Part shown: one piece after another, positions 9,273-17,544 of the stretch | How positions within the stretch are numbered: position 1 is the stretch's first letter | Layout: each line of letters starts with the position of its first letter | Source of the DNA: Halegenticoccus soli | GTDB taxonomy: Archaea > Halobacteriota > Halobacteria > Halobacteriales > Haloferacaceae | Reading direction: 5' to 3' | Length of the DNA: 64,000 nt | NCBI RefSeq assembly: GCF_002844195.1 | Contig: NZ_PEND01000003.1 | Coordinates: 372,001 to 436,000 of the forward strand | Notes under the pieces: generated by a model | Database searches by the model: none | Seen by the model: the letters and a program-made list of their open reading frames with translations, nothing else | Told to the model about the DNA's origin: nothing | Translations under genes and position numbers: made by a program

Positions 9273-9650
9273 ATGAGCGGACAGAGTGGGTCAGTACGTG
9301 AGACCGGACACGAACCAGACACGCACGCAGACGATCTTTCGGAGATCATGAGCGATGACCGTTCACGGGCTGTGATCGAGGCGCTCGCAGCCACCGACGG
9401 CGAACTTCACGTCTCCGAACTCGTTGAGGAGATTCTCGAAAGAGAGCAGGTTAACACCCAGCAATCAGCAGACGAAGTAGTACCTGTGGGAGTGTATACC
9501 CTCGTGAGTGGGGGCGGACTCGTAGGTATCGTCGGCTCATACTTTGAAGTCGATGCTTTTGCGTTCCTTTCGGATGTACAGTGGGCAGCATTGACCTTTG
9601 GGCTTCTCCTTGTGCTCTCCGTCTATTCAGCTGTGGCGCGAAGAAGCTAA
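9273..9650 (+). CDS. Membrane-anchored winged-helix protein (family with conserved VYTLVSGGG motif)
   Basis: 125 residues from the ATG at 9273. Residues 15-65 resemble the first half of a DUF7344-like winged helix ('LSEIMSDDRSRAVIEALA', 'ELHVSELVEEILERE'). Residues 75-95 carry 'VYTLVSGGGLVGIVGSYFE', and two hydrophobic segments finish the protein, the last ending ARRS. One full paralog (38975) and one broken paralog (37306) share the motif. An inner-membrane regulator or sensor is inferred; no function is known to me. Confidence 0.75.
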   Translation: MSGQSGSVRETGHEPDTHADDLSEIMSDDRSRAVIEALAATDGELHVSELVEEILEREQVNTQQSADEVVPVGVYTLVSGGGLVGIVGSYFEVDAFAFLSDVQWAALTFGLLLVLSVYSAVARRS

Positions 9651-9928
9651 ACCTGGATGTGACAAACTGCTTTCCAGCATAGGCCAAGAGTTCTCTGAAG
9701 AGTACTTGGAAGTGAAAGAGGCGAATCGATCACTGAAGCGATTCGTGAGAAAAGACCAACCTTACTTGTCCGCCCCCTTCTCTGAGTCAAGCGCTCGATC
9801 TCCAAGCGCAGCACTAACTGGCTCGTCGCCGGTGTGTAGAGCGAGATCGATCTCCTCCGTATCAGTTACTAAGCAGTGACCGATCTATTTTTTCTGGACT
9901 TTGCGCGTCTAGATTAGTGACAGCAGTT

Positions 9929-10102
9929 CTATGAGTAACGCTCACGCCCGACATCCAACTCACGGAACCAGCGGTGACCATTTTGACACACGAAGACGGT
10001 CCCATTAAGTGCCAGCCGTTTTGTAGAAGAGAGCGCTTCGCACACCGGACATCGTCGGTCATGGGTCCTCTCAGGCACCCGTTTGGGAAGGTGGCGTGGC
10101 AT
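9929..10102 (-). CDS. 57-aa zinc-finger-like small protein
   Basis: The minus-strand ATG at 10102 opens a 57-codon frame ending at TAG (9929-9931). It contains CPVC at about residues 18-21 and C-x3-H in 'FVCQNGHRWFRELDVGRER', a CxxC...CxxxH arrangement consistent with a single zinc site. Small one-finger proteins are abundant in haloarchaea. It is shorter than usual annotation cut-offs. It is followed on the same strand side by the winged-helix gene at 10197-10463. Confidence 0.6.
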   Translation of the reverse strand: MPRHLPKRVPERTHDRRCPVCEALSSTKRLALNGTVFVCQNGHRWFRELDVGRERYS

Positions 10103-10196
10103 TCCCAATGTCAGAAATCGTTAGCTTTGGTCCGGACTACCGACATCGCCATCCTGCAGGAGATCTGCTCCAGGAAGTAAGAAGGCACTCGGTGCT

Positions 10197-10463
10197 TCAT
10201 GCGCGCACTCGTGCCTGGCGCTTTGCATGGTCGTCCATCTTCCCGTACCGAGCTGCGAGGTCTCCTGCACGCCACACAGACGACTCGGAGTCAACCCGCT
10301 CAATCCACCCCTCCGTTTCGAGATGTTCCAAAATTTGGGTTACAGCGTGCTGCATTGGTGGGTGGCGGAGCGTTCTGCAAACATCCGATGCCGTGAAGAG
10401 TCCCTCTCGGATCGCGAGTTGAATTGCGCGGGCTGCAACCGCAGTGTGTCGATGTGACGCCAT
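10197..10463 (-). CDS. Small winged-helix protein
   Basis: 88 residues from the ATG at 10463 (MASHRHTAVAARAIQLAIRE); the open frame begins at 10562. 'GLFTASDVCRTLRHPPMQHAVTQ' and 'LEHLETEGWIERVDSESSVWR' read as helix-turn-helix plus wing. No specific family recognised. The gene is about 95 bp upstream (in its own direction) of the zinc-finger gene. Confidence 0.6.
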   Translation of the reverse strand: MASHRHTAVAARAIQLAIREGLFTASDVCRTLRHPPMQHAVTQILEHLETEGWIERVDSESSVWRAGDLAARYGKMDDHAKRQARVRA

Positions 10464-10627
10464 CTTCTTCTCCAGATGTTTTGGAGAGCCAGTTAAGGTC
10501 TTTTCTGCTAGCGTCTTACAGTAAATTGTTCGGTTAAATGTCCTGGATAAACAAACTAGCATCTCCCCTACCCAGACTCAATTAAGAGACTAACTACACA
10601 CCAAAAAGGAAAGCAGGAACTTTGGGC

Positions 10628-10924
10628 TTAGGCGAGTGCGGTCTCTCGGAGGTACTGCTCTTCCCACTCGCGGCGCTCTCTCAAGGCAGTGCGACCCTCG
10701 TCGGTGATTTCGTAGAAGTTGGTGCGGCGGTCGATCTCACCTTTCTCGACGTACTCCGTGTTGACGAGGGTGTCGAGGTTGGGATACAAGCGGCCGTGGT
10801 TGATCTCTTCGTCACGGGCTTCTTCGAGGTCGGTTTTGATCTGTTGGCCTGAGGGCTGGTCGTGGCCGGCGATCACGGTGAGGAGGTCACGCTGGAAGCC
10901 ACTGAGTTCGAAGAGGGTCATCAC
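10628..10924 (-). CDS. PadR-like winged-helix regulator
   Basis: 98 residues (MMTLFELSGFQRDLL...; start 10924 or the next ATG at 10921). The PadR-type pattern is clear: 'SGQQIKTDLEEARDEEINHG', 'GRLYPNLDTLVNTEYVEKGE', then the wing 'RTNFYEITDEGRTALRER'. Paralogs: 20523 (intact) and 45003 (truncated). The last is part of a longer duplicated DNA block that includes this gene's upstream region with its inverted repeat, suggesting that gene and control region moved together. Confidence 0.9.
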   Translation of the reverse strand: MMTLFELSGFQRDLLTVIAGHDQPSGQQIKTDLEEARDEEINHGRLYPNLDTLVNTEYVEKGEIDRRTNFYEITDEGRTALRERREWEEQYLRETALA

Positions 10925-11245
10925 TGAGAAGGTGCAATAGCCACGGATATAATCGTCAGCATTGTGTGGTATGCGTGAGTGATCGGTGGACGGAAGAGTC
11001 TTGGGTCTCTTTTGGTTGGCTGGGAGGTCGGGAAACTGTTGTCACACCGAGCGAGGAGATGGCTTGGGTGTTTCTCTCCTAACCCACACAGAGTTGAATG
11101 GGGAGATGTGGGTTAGCCAAGCGATTAGGGGGTGTCTCGGACAGGAGAGCTTCGTAAACCCACATCACCTGCTCTGTTAGTTTTAGGATGAGGTGTAATT
11201 CGATATCAATGATAGCTTCTGACGGTCGTGCTGAATAGAAGGCGC
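10770..11245. repeat. Duplicated block (copy at 45057-45525): PadR 5' half plus upstream region
   Basis: Sequence from within the PadR gene through its upstream region is strongly similar to 45057-45525, and the final ~75 bp (11171-11245 versus 45451-45525) are essentially identical up to 'gaataga'+'aggcgc'. Both copies keep the perfect inverted repeat ctaacccaca/tgtgggttag (11079-11088 with 11107-11116; 45363-45372 with 45391-45400). The sharp right edge at 'aaggcgc' suggests an element end or a recombination point. Confidence 0.75.
11079..11116. promoter_or_regulatory. Conserved 10-bp inverted repeat upstream of PadR gene
   Basis: ctaacccaca (11079-11088) pairs with tgtgggttag (11107-11116). 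The arms are invariant in the second block at 45363-45400 although the 18-bp spacer has changed, which implies selection on the arms. The site is about 155 bp upstream of the PadR start. Operator or RNA hairpin are both possible. Confidence 0.5.
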
Positions 11246-12190
11246 GTAAGCAGCACGCACCACCGCTCAATCCGAGCGGAGAAAATCGGTTAGTAGAGGT
11301 GACCAAGGTACCATGATGGTCAGAAAAATGTTTATCAGAAATTCGCAATGAATACGGTGCACACGAATCTATAATTTAAAAATATGACAGTTTCACCGAA
11401 GAATAGTATATCCCCTCAGGGAGCGACATTATAACTGGTGAAGAATATGGCTACAGAGCAACCCACAATACCTTCCCGCGAAGTACAGATCGAAACCGAT
11501 TCACGATTACGAACGGGCTCACTCCTGATGGCCCTTGCCGGGGTGGCGTTCATCGGCTATGGCCTTGTCTTCTTGGCCCTCGCGCTCATTGGTAGCGGAT
11601 TCGAACTTGGAGTCAGTATGCTTGATGGACTCACCCGAAGCGAATTAGCCGGAACGAACCCGGAAGTGGTGTACTATATCACTCACATTCACGTCGCTCT
11701 CGCCGGATTCATCATTGCCACCGGCATTGCAGTCGCGGCGTTAGCGTGGTACGGCGTCCGCACGGGACAGTTGTGGGCATGGGCAACTGCCACCACAGTT
11801 GCAGTAGTTGCGCTGGCGATTGCCCTGCCGATGCACTACACCGGCAGATTCACACACGACTGGATGGCACACCTCGGCCCCATCTACCTCGCGACGATTG
11901 TGTTTGTAGTTGGTGCTGCACTGACCTTCCTCAGCATACGCGCGCTGTCACCTGAAACAGCGTGAAGCGACTCCCTTTTTGATTGCCGTTGTGTGGAAAA
12001 CTCAGTCTCTCCGACCTGCACCAGCGCAAATTACTGTGTAGAAATTGTGACGCCTGTGATGCTCAGCTCGCACTCTTACTGAGCGGCTGGTTTAATGCAG
12101 ACCGCGAAAAATAACCGAAGTTGGCGTGCTGGACTCATCCTCTGTATTCAGCACGACCTCGTCAAAATATCACTGATTGAAGATTTCCAA
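11208..12190. repeat. Inverted pair of short similar sequences flanking the 11447 gene
   Basis: Near 11208-11245 the plus strand ends in 'ggtcgtgctgaatagaagg'. Near 12148-12185 the reverse complement recurs ('ctgtattcagcacgacc', then gtca and atca.tg matches). The same end is present at 45500-45525. The inverted arrangement around a membrane-protein gene looks like decayed IS ends, but no transposase lies between them. Confidence 0.4.
11447..11965 (+). CDS. Four-helix membrane protein, unknown function
   Basis: 172 residues from the ATG at 11447 (a GTG three codons upstream is also possible). After a soluble N-terminus of about 25 residues, four hydrophobic segments are visible: 'LLMALAGVAFIGYGLVFLAL', then 'HIHVALAGFIIATGIAVAAL', 'ATATTVAVVALAIALPMHY' and 'LATIVFVVGAALTFLSI'. 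Histidines at helix edges (HIHVAL, MHYTGRFTHDWMAH) could bind metal or heme, which is only a suggestion. No family recognised. Confidence 0.75.
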   Translation: MATEQPTIPSREVQIETDSRLRTGSLLMALAGVAFIGYGLVFLALALIGSGFELGVSMLDGLTRSELAGTNPEVVYYITHIHVALAGFIIATGIAVAALAWYGVRTGQLWAWATATTVAVVALAIALPMHYTGRFTHDWMAHLGPIYLATIVFVVGAALTFLSIRALSPETA

Positions 12191-12250
12191 CAGAGCCTCA
12201 CAGTCGAAACTAATCGAGTGAAGGCCCAGATGCGTTGAAAACCAGTTTTT

Positions 12251-12275
12251 CACGCCGTCGAAGGGCGACGGCGTG
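12251..12275. repeat. 10-bp perfect hairpin before SWIM gene
   Basis: cacgccgtcg (12251-12260) and cgacggcgtg (12266-12275) form a perfect stem with a 5-nt loop, preceded by a T5 run. Similar 'cacgccg...cggcgtg' hairpins mark ends of IS200/IS605-type elements in haloarchaea (compare 39383-39402). It may instead be a leader structure for the SWIM gene, which starts 32 bp downstream. Confidence 0.5.
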
Positions 12276-12307
12276 CGCGAACTCGTCACGTCGATTCAGC
12301 CGAAATC

Positions 12308-12847
12308 ATGACTGAACGAACTGACGTCGTCGAGACACAGAACGAAGACGAAACAGAACACGAAGAGCAAGTATATTCACCAGATGGTGGAGTTGTAGCA
12401 TCCACTCCTGCAGCTTCGACACCTGCTGAAGCTGTCCAACATCCCACCATTGACGAGGACTCATCTCAAGAGACACTCGAGCCGCGCACTAAACGAGCTC
12501 GAACCGAAGAGATGGACGTCTCGTTACTGCAGAAGGGAGGGATCTACGAGGTGCAATCGAAGTCAGGGAACATTTACAAGGTCGACGTCGCGAGTAAGAC
12601 GTGTACGTGTCCAGATTTCACGAAGCGTAGCCCGAGCGGTGGGTGCAAGCATCTACGGCGAACCGATCTCGAAGTTCGGAGTGGGAACGTCCCTCGTCCC
12701 GATGGCCGTCTCCCGGAGATGACGGACGTGGTCGAACAACTTTCAGCGGAAATTCGTGAGCTGGACCAAGAAATCGAGGAACGCGAGGAGCGACGGCAGA
12801 AACTTGAAGCTACGGTGGCGGTTATCGAGGAATTCTCGATTGAGTAG
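12308..12847 (+). CDS. SWIM zinc-finger protein with C-terminal coiled coil
   Basis: 179 residues. The acidic N-terminal half is low in complexity. Residues 95-120 contain the SWIM motif CxCxnCxH: 'KTCTCPDFTKRSPSGGCKHLRR'-like spacing (C-T-C-P-D ... GGC-K-H). Residues 137-175 are a Glu/Arg-rich coiled coil ('EIRELDQEIEEREERRQKLE'). SWIM domains bind DNA or proteins, for instance in recombination mediators and transposase-derived proteins. This orphan lacks a nuclease or helicase partner here. Confidence 0.85.
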   Translation: MTERTDVVETQNEDETEHEEQVYSPDGGVVASTPAASTPAEAVQHPTIDEDSSQETLEPRTKRARTEEMDVSLLQKGGIYEVQSKSGNIYKVDVASKTCTCPDFTKRSPSGGCKHLRRTDLEVRSGNVPRPDGRLPEMTDVVEQLSAEIRELDQEIEEREERRQKLEATVAVIEEFSIE

Positions 12848-12928
12848 ACGAGAAGGTTAACCAACATCCCAGCCATGTACCACCCAGCGTTGGTTAATCA
12901 TAGTCGTATCCGGGCGTGAAAGCCAAAA

Positions 12929-13477
12929 TCACGGCAATTCGTCGGTCGCTTCGACGAGGTCCTCTTCAGTTTGCCATCGATATAACCGTCCCTCGCGGTC
13001 AAACAAGTCGAAGACGCCGTCCTGCATCCAACCGAACGGATGCGCTTCGTCCTCGTACTCCCGTTTGAGGACGTGGCTTTTCGTGAAGTACTCGATCGTG
13101 CCGACGAGCAGTCCTTGTTCGACGAGGAAGTCGCTCGGTTCCTTCTCGGCCACGCCGACGAGGTAGGTCACGATATCCGATATCAGGTAGAATTTCTGGA
13201 TACTATTGTCCCACTCCCCGCGGATGTCGACCATCCGGAAGGCGTAGGTGTCAGTGCGCCGGTTGAGGCGGTCGACCACCACGTTCAGCCGCCGGATCGG
13301 TTCTCGGTCGTAGTTCCCGAGGACGAAGTATGACCGGTCGTTCTCATAGACAGGGGTCAACTCGCTCAAGGCATGGAGAATTTCCTCGTTGTCCGCCAGT
13401 GAGATCTCCTCGTCGTCAAGTCGGTCCTTGGCGCTCGTGAGGACCTCTTCGGGGACGGGCGGCTCCTCGTCGGACAT
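12929..13477 (-). CDS. Conserved haloarchaeal protein of unknown function (nucleotide-processing-like fold possible)
   Basis: 182 residues. 'RSYFVLGNYDREPIRRLNVV' followed by a middle segment with 'EWDNSIQKFYLISDIVTYLV' and 'EPSDFLVEQGLLVGTIEYFT' gives an alternating strand/helix pattern reminiscent of nucleoside-deoxyribosyltransferase-like or TIR-like folds. I infer this from pattern only and cannot name a family. It is divergent from the winged-helix gene at 13607, sharing an operator-rich 129-bp gap, so that regulator probably controls it. Confidence 0.7.
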   Translation of the reverse strand: MSDEEPPVPEEVLTSAKDRLDDEEISLADNEEILHALSELTPVYENDRSYFVLGNYDREPIRRLNVVVDRLNRRTDTYAFRMVDIRGEWDNSIQKFYLISDIVTYLVGVAEKEPSDFLVEQGLLVGTIEYFTKSHVLKREYEDEAHPFGWMQDGVFDLFDREGRLYRWQTEEDLVEATDELP

Positions 13478-13514
13478 GTGCTGCCCTTCTCGAAGCCGTG
13501 AGATATGGTTTATG

Positions 13515-13576
13515 GAGTAAATTACTCACTCAATCGTGTCTTGGTTTACTCTAGAGTGGTTTACTCAATGGTAAAC
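13515..13576. promoter_or_regulatory. Cluster of GTTTACTC-type operator repeats between divergent genes
   Basis: The gap holds gagtaa-a-ttactc (13515-13527), gtttactc (13544-13551) and gtttactc (13559-13566), the last forming gtttac-N6-gtaaac (13559-13576). Repeated half-sites in both orientations between divergent starts at 13477 and 13607 fit dimeric winged-helix binding, most simply autoregulation by the 13607 product. Confidence 0.65.
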
Positions 13577-13606
13577 TACTTGCCGCCAGGCCGTGTATCG
13601 TGACAC

Positions 13607-14020
13607 ATGAGCACCGATCTGGGGACTGCTGAAGGGAGGGAAACGCGCGAACTCATCCATTTCGTGACCCAGCAGACGCGGTTTGCGCTCGTCAACAACA
13701 TCCTCCAGCACCCCGAGCAGCTCCCCTCGATGTACGAACTCGAAGAGCTCAACCCCAGCGTGAGCGATGCCACCGTCTACAAGCACATCCAGAAGCTGGT
13801 CGACGCCGGCATCGTCAAGGAGGTCGCCCTGGACGACGACCAGCGCCGACAAGGCTATCCCTGGAAGTTCTACGGCCTCACGGAAGAGGGGCGAGATTTC
13901 CTCGAGGAGCACAATCTACTCGCCGCTGAGGAGACGCTCCAACAAATCTACGAAACCATCTCGGATAAGCCCGAGAAGATGGTCAAATACGAGAATGCCC
14001 CCCGTCCTGACGACCACTAG
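13607..14020 (+). CDS. Winged-helix (ArsR/PadR-like) transcriptional regulator
   Basis: 137 residues. 'QQTRFALVNNILQHPEQLPS' opens the DNA-binding domain, followed by 'DATVYKHIQKLVDAGIVKEV' (recognition helix) and a wing with 'YPWKFYGLTEEGRDFLEEHN'. A short helical tail ends the protein. It is divergent from 12929-13477 with clustered repeats in the gap. No effector domain is visible, so it may sense through cysteine-free dimer changes or act constitutively. Confidence 0.82.
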   Translation: MSTDLGTAEGRETRELIHFVTQQTRFALVNNILQHPEQLPSMYELEELNPSVSDATVYKHIQKLVDAGIVKEVALDDDQRRQGYPWKFYGLTEEGRDFLEEHNLLAAEETLQQIYETISDKPEKMVKYENAPRPDDH

Positions 14021-14125
14021 TCTTCGAATGACTGCGAGTGGGGGATTGCGTCGTGTGGCTACCCGAGTCAGCAGGGAGACCTACAGAGGGACCTCGTAGT
14101 CGGCTGCCAGCTCTTGAAACACGTT

Positions 14126-14520
14126 TCACTCGGGGAAGCGATCATCGTCAACGTCACCGCGGGCCCCGAGAAACTGAAGCAGGGCATCGATTTCGTCTTT
14201 GAGTCCGTATTTCGCCGCTTGGTCTCGGAGTTCGCCCTCATCGACGTCGACGTGTCTGAGTAGCAGGAGACAGTACGAGCGGTGGCGGGTGTCGTCGTCG
14301 ATCAACAGCGTGTAACAACAGAGTTCTGCCGGTGAGACTGCCTTCAAGTCCTCAGAGTAATGGTAGTAGCGGTTGCGGGTCAGCAGGCATTGGAGATTGA
14401 ACACTGCGAACCGCGCAAGCCCGGTCTCGTGGAAGTGCTCGGCGTTGATCTCTGTCTCCGTTTGCGCGAGAAACTCGTCGTAGTCCTCCCAGAGAATCGT
14501 CCCGGTCGACGCGACGGATT
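14126..14520 (-). pseudogene. 5'-truncated conserved haloarchaeal gene
   Basis: The minus strand is open from about 14590 to the TGA at 14126, but no ATG, GTG or TTG lies in the plausible N-terminal region; the first in-frame ATG candidate only gives a 92-residue tail at 14404. Protein-like sequence extends upstream of that ('LWEDYDEFLAQTETEINAEH', 'FHETGLARFAVFNLQCLLTR'), so the native start has been lost. No named family. It faces the winged-helix gene at 13607. Confidence 0.55.
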
Positions 14521-14614
14521 CAAGACGCTGCCGGTGTATAGGGAGAGCAGCTATTGACTTGGGACGGGACGTTCTAGAACCTCTAACCTGTAAATTTCAC
14601 TTCGATGGCGGGGT

Positions 14615-15328
14615 GTGCACTCGTCTCTCCTTATCGGAGATATCGTTAGATACACTCTTGATGAGGGGTGTCTGCTCTCCTCACCCCTTAGCGAAGTCAG
14701 GAAATACACTCATGACCAGGGGTGTGAAGTCAAATTGAGAACGGGACTACGCCAGATTTGCGAGTCGACTGTCGCGGAGAACGGATTTCAGTACGATACC
14801 AGTATCCTGCTCCCAACTGACGGGGGACGAGAGATGGAGACGGTAGTGACACAGGGTCTCGAACTCGCCGAACTCTGCACTGCAACAGTTCATACACTCC
14901 ACGTTGTCGACGAACGGGCGTATCTGACAATTCCTGACGAGATGCGTGATCAACTCCGGGAGACGCTCGAAGAGGACGGTCACATGGCGACGAAGGCTGT
15001 CGCGGAACGGGCGCTTAATGCCGGCCTCTCCGTTGTCCGCGAGGTTCGTCGTGGAGATCCGAGTGCCGCGATCCTTTCCTATGCGGTCGACAATGACATC
15101 GAGCTCATCGTCATGGGAACTCACGGTCGGACCGGCTACGAACGCTATCTCCTCGGGAGCGTCGCCGAAAAAGTCGTCCGAAGCTCACCAATTCCCGTAT
15201 TGACCGTTGCGGTCGGCGACATCGATGTTATAAAAGCGGACATTCAAGCGGGGCTACGTCGAGATTTGAAAGGCGTTGAAACAAACACAGAGCCGTGTGA
15301 CCAAACTGATGATCTGTCCGACACATAA
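14615..15328 (+). CDS. Universal stress protein (UspA) with atypical N-terminus
   Basis: The UspA fold begins at 'YDTSILLPTDGGREMET' (residue about 60), continues through 'CTATVHTLHVVDERAY' and ends with the ATP-binding signature 'IVMGTHGRTGYERYLLGSVA' and 'SPIPVLTV'. The first 59 residues overlap a DNA direct repeat and are unlike the family. No start codon closer to the domain exists, except a TTG at about residue 41. A lost or replaced N-terminus is likely. The role would be general stress response. Confidence 0.75.
   Translation: MHSSLLIGDIVRYTLDEGCLLSSPLSEVRKYTHDQGCEVKLRTGLRQICESTVAENGFQYDTSILLPTDGGREMETVVTQGLELAELCTATVHTLHVVDERAYLTIPDEMRDQLRETLEEDGHMATKAVAERALNAGLSVVREVRRGDPSAAILSYAVDNDIELIVMGTHGRTGYERYLLGSVAEKVVRSSPIPVLTVAVGDIDVIKADIQAGLRRDLKGVETNTEPCDQTDDLSDT
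14651..14725. promoter_or_regulatory. 21-bp imperfect direct repeat upstream of UspA domain
   Basis: tacactcttgatgaggggt+gt (14651-14671) recurs as tacactcatgaccaggggt+gt (14705-14725). Each unit is itself partly dyadic (acac...gtgt). The repeats lie inside the upstream part of the UspA frame, which argues that this part is regulatory rather than coding. Confidence 0.5.
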
Positions 15329-15697
15329 GCTCCGTGACCATTCATCCTTCTTCCTTTCTCTTGAAGCGTGTTCTAGAATACCGTTTGGAATCTCCTAAAT
15401 AAGCGCCAGAGCCAGATATCCAGAAAGAGCGGTGTTCTCTTGTCAGGGATGGGTTCTCGATCCGTCAAATGGGATGTAAGCGCTTACCGACACCAGAGAC
15501 AACCGAACTGAATCCGCTGGTGAGACTGAAAATCGCCCAGATGTTTACCTACTCATAGACGGCCGAGTCGGCTTTACTAAGTAGTGCCCTCATGCTCGTT
15601 CAGCCGAGAGTAGACCAAGAATCAACCGCCTGTAGTGAATGTCACATATTATATTTTGAGCCAAACAGCTATTGTGAGATAGCTATCAAGTATCAGT
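15329..15697. promoter_or_regulatory. Intergenic with promoter of serine hydrolase gene
   Basis: No gene. Near the downstream start a TATA-like 'ttatatttt' (about 15648-15656) and a dyad agctat-tgtgag-atagct (15667-15684) precede the ATG at 15698, consistent with a regulated promoter. Confidence 0.45.
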
Positions 15698-16834
15698 ATG
15701 GCACAGATTACCGATAGCGACCGACACCAACTTAAAGCAGAGTTTGATCGGCACTTCGACGTTGGGTTGCATCATGGCGCCCAACTGGCCGTCTACGTCG
15801 ACGGTGATCTCGTCGTGAATTCCGCGGGTGGAACGACCGGTCCCGAGGGAGCTGAAACCACACCGGAAACGCGTCATCTCATCTTCTCGTGTACGAAACC
15901 ATATGCGGGAGTTGGGTTACACCAACTCATCGAAGACGGGAATGCCGATTATGACGACCATGTCATCGACCACTGGTCCGAGTTCGCCGACGCCGGCACC
16001 CACAAGGCCGAGATCACGATCCGACAGGTTCTCAACCATACCGCCGGTGTCCCCTATGGCGAATTTGACAATCAAGCCGAGAAGTGGGGCGATTGGGATG
16101 CGGTCGTCGAAGCGATGGAGGAGATCAAACCGGTCTTCGACCCCGGCGAACAACCGGCTTACCACACGTTCAACTACGGTTGGCTCGTTGGCGAACTCAT
16201 CCATCGCATCAGCGGGCAACATGTCGACGAGTACGTCGCCGAACATGTGTTCGATCCTTTAGGCATGGACCGAACGTCGATCGGGTTGACCGACGACGAA
16301 CCAGACGACGTCGCCACTCTGACGGGATTCGAGGAGTTCGACCGGTGTCGCAACCCCGGTGAAGGACTCGGTATCCCTGCGCCTGAGTCGGCCGAGGCGT
16401 TCAACACCGAGGCGATCCATCGGGCAGTGATTCCGGCGGCCAACGGCATCGGGACTGCTCGGGATATGGCGCGGTTCTACGCCTGTCTTGCTAACGGTGG
16501 CGAACTCGATGGGACGCGCCTGCTTGCTGAAGAGACGGTCGTCGAAGCAACTCGAACTCACGCTGAAACGGAGTCGGACGGCACGTTGTCTCGACCAGCG
16601 CGATACGCCTTGGGGTTCTGGACTGGTGGGCTGGCCAACGACATGTTTGGCTCGTTCAGTCGAGAGCGAATGTTTGGCCACGCCGGACTGGGGAGTATTT
16701 TCGGGTGGGGCGATCCCAAACTGAACGTGGGCTTCGCCTACGTCACGAACGGCATTCGAGAGGAATCGTGGGAGCACGCAGCTCGAGTGAGCGGCATGTC
16801 CGATGCCGTCAGGCTGGCACTGCTCGGCTACTAA
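15698..16834 (+). CDS. Serine hydrolase, beta-lactamase/esterase EstB family
   Basis: 378 residues. The nucleophile motif SxxK is S64-C-T-K67 in 'HLIFSCTKPYAG'. The second catalytic motif is Y160-G-W (family Y-x-N/W) in 'HTFNYGWLVGELIHRISG', and 'FGHAGLGSIFGWGD' near residue 330 supplies the HxG triad element. No signal peptide, so it is cytoplasmic. The family comprises carboxylesterases and penicillin-binding-protein-like enzymes; substrate unknown. Complete and codon usage is typical. Confidence 0.92.
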   Translation: MAQITDSDRHQLKAEFDRHFDVGLHHGAQLAVYVDGDLVVNSAGGTTGPEGAETTPETRHLIFSCTKPYAGVGLHQLIEDGNADYDDHVIDHWSEFADAGTHKAEITIRQVLNHTAGVPYGEFDNQAEKWGDWDAVVEAMEEIKPVFDPGEQPAYHTFNYGWLVGELIHRISGQHVDEYVAEHVFDPLGMDRTSIGLTDDEPDDVATLTGFEEFDRCRNPGEGLGIPAPESAEAFNTEAIHRAVIPAANGIGTARDMARFYACLANGGELDGTRLLAEETVVEATRTHAETESDGTLSRPARYALGFWTGGLANDMFGSFSRERMFGHAGLGSIFGWGDPKLNVGFAYVTNGIREESWEHAARVSGMSDAVRLALLGY

Positions 16835-17059
16835 GGCTGCGTTTCGTCGGCACTTCTTCGCTTCAGCGGTGGAAGATACGTCTAAAGGACACACTGAATC
16901 GTGATAAACAGGTTGAGACGGTGGAGTCGCGGTATCGGTCGTTCTCCGAGAAAATGATAAATTTAGTCAATTCGAGGGCTAACTCCCAACCCGCCATCGG
17001 TGAGTACACTATTAACCGCTACCCTTGACACTAAATTCAGTAGAAGGGATAGAGTCGAT

Positions 17060-17482
17060 ATGGAAGCGCTGATTGGCCGGCTAACAGAAGCGTATGAAGA
17101 ACCCCTCTATGTTGTCTTTCGCGTCCTTGTAGGACTGCTGTTCATCCAACACGGGGCGCAGAAATTGCTCGGACTCTTTGGAGGTGCTGATGGCAGCGGT
17201 GAAACAGTACCACTACTCAGCATGTACGGAATCGCTGGTGTCATTGAATTGGCTGGTGGCCTCCTCATTGTTGTAGGGCTCCTCACTCGACTGGTCGCCA
17301 TAATCGCGGCCGGAGAAATGGTTGTCGCTCAGCTTATTGCCCATCTTCCAAACGGTGTGATTCCAATTCAAAACGGGGGCGAACTTGGCCTTCTCTACAT
17401 CGCGGCATTCTGTGTCCTCAGTATCTATGGTGCTGGGCAGTATAGCATCGCACACCTTCTCTTCGATCGAGAGCTCGTTTGA
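17060..17482 (+). CDS. DoxX-family membrane protein
   Basis: 140 residues from the ATG at 17060. Four hydrophobic segments; 'FRVLVGLLFIQHGAQKLLGL' is the DoxX signature, followed by 'GVIELAGGLLIVVGLLTRL' and 'NGGELGLLYIAAFCVLSIYG'. DoxX proteins associate with quinone/thiosulfate oxidation or with redox stress systems (often with SodA). A superoxide dismutase gene lies about 0.9 kb downstream, which fits an oxidative-stress context. Confidence 0.9.
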   Translation: MEALIGRLTEAYEEPLYVVFRVLVGLLFIQHGAQKLLGLFGGADGSGETVPLLSMYGIAGVIELAGGLLIVVGLLTRLVAIIAAGEMVVAQLIAHLPNGVIPIQNGGELGLLYIAAFCVLSIYGAGQYSIAHLLFDRELV

Positions 17483-17544
17483 TAATCAGGAGCCCATAGA
17501 ATGTACCCTTGGGATTTATAGAATCTCCCCGGTGATATCCTTCT

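Noticed and set aside
11208-12190. Complete insertion sequence around the 11447 gene
   Set aside because: Inverted similar ends exist, but the enclosed gene is a four-helix membrane protein and no transposase is present.
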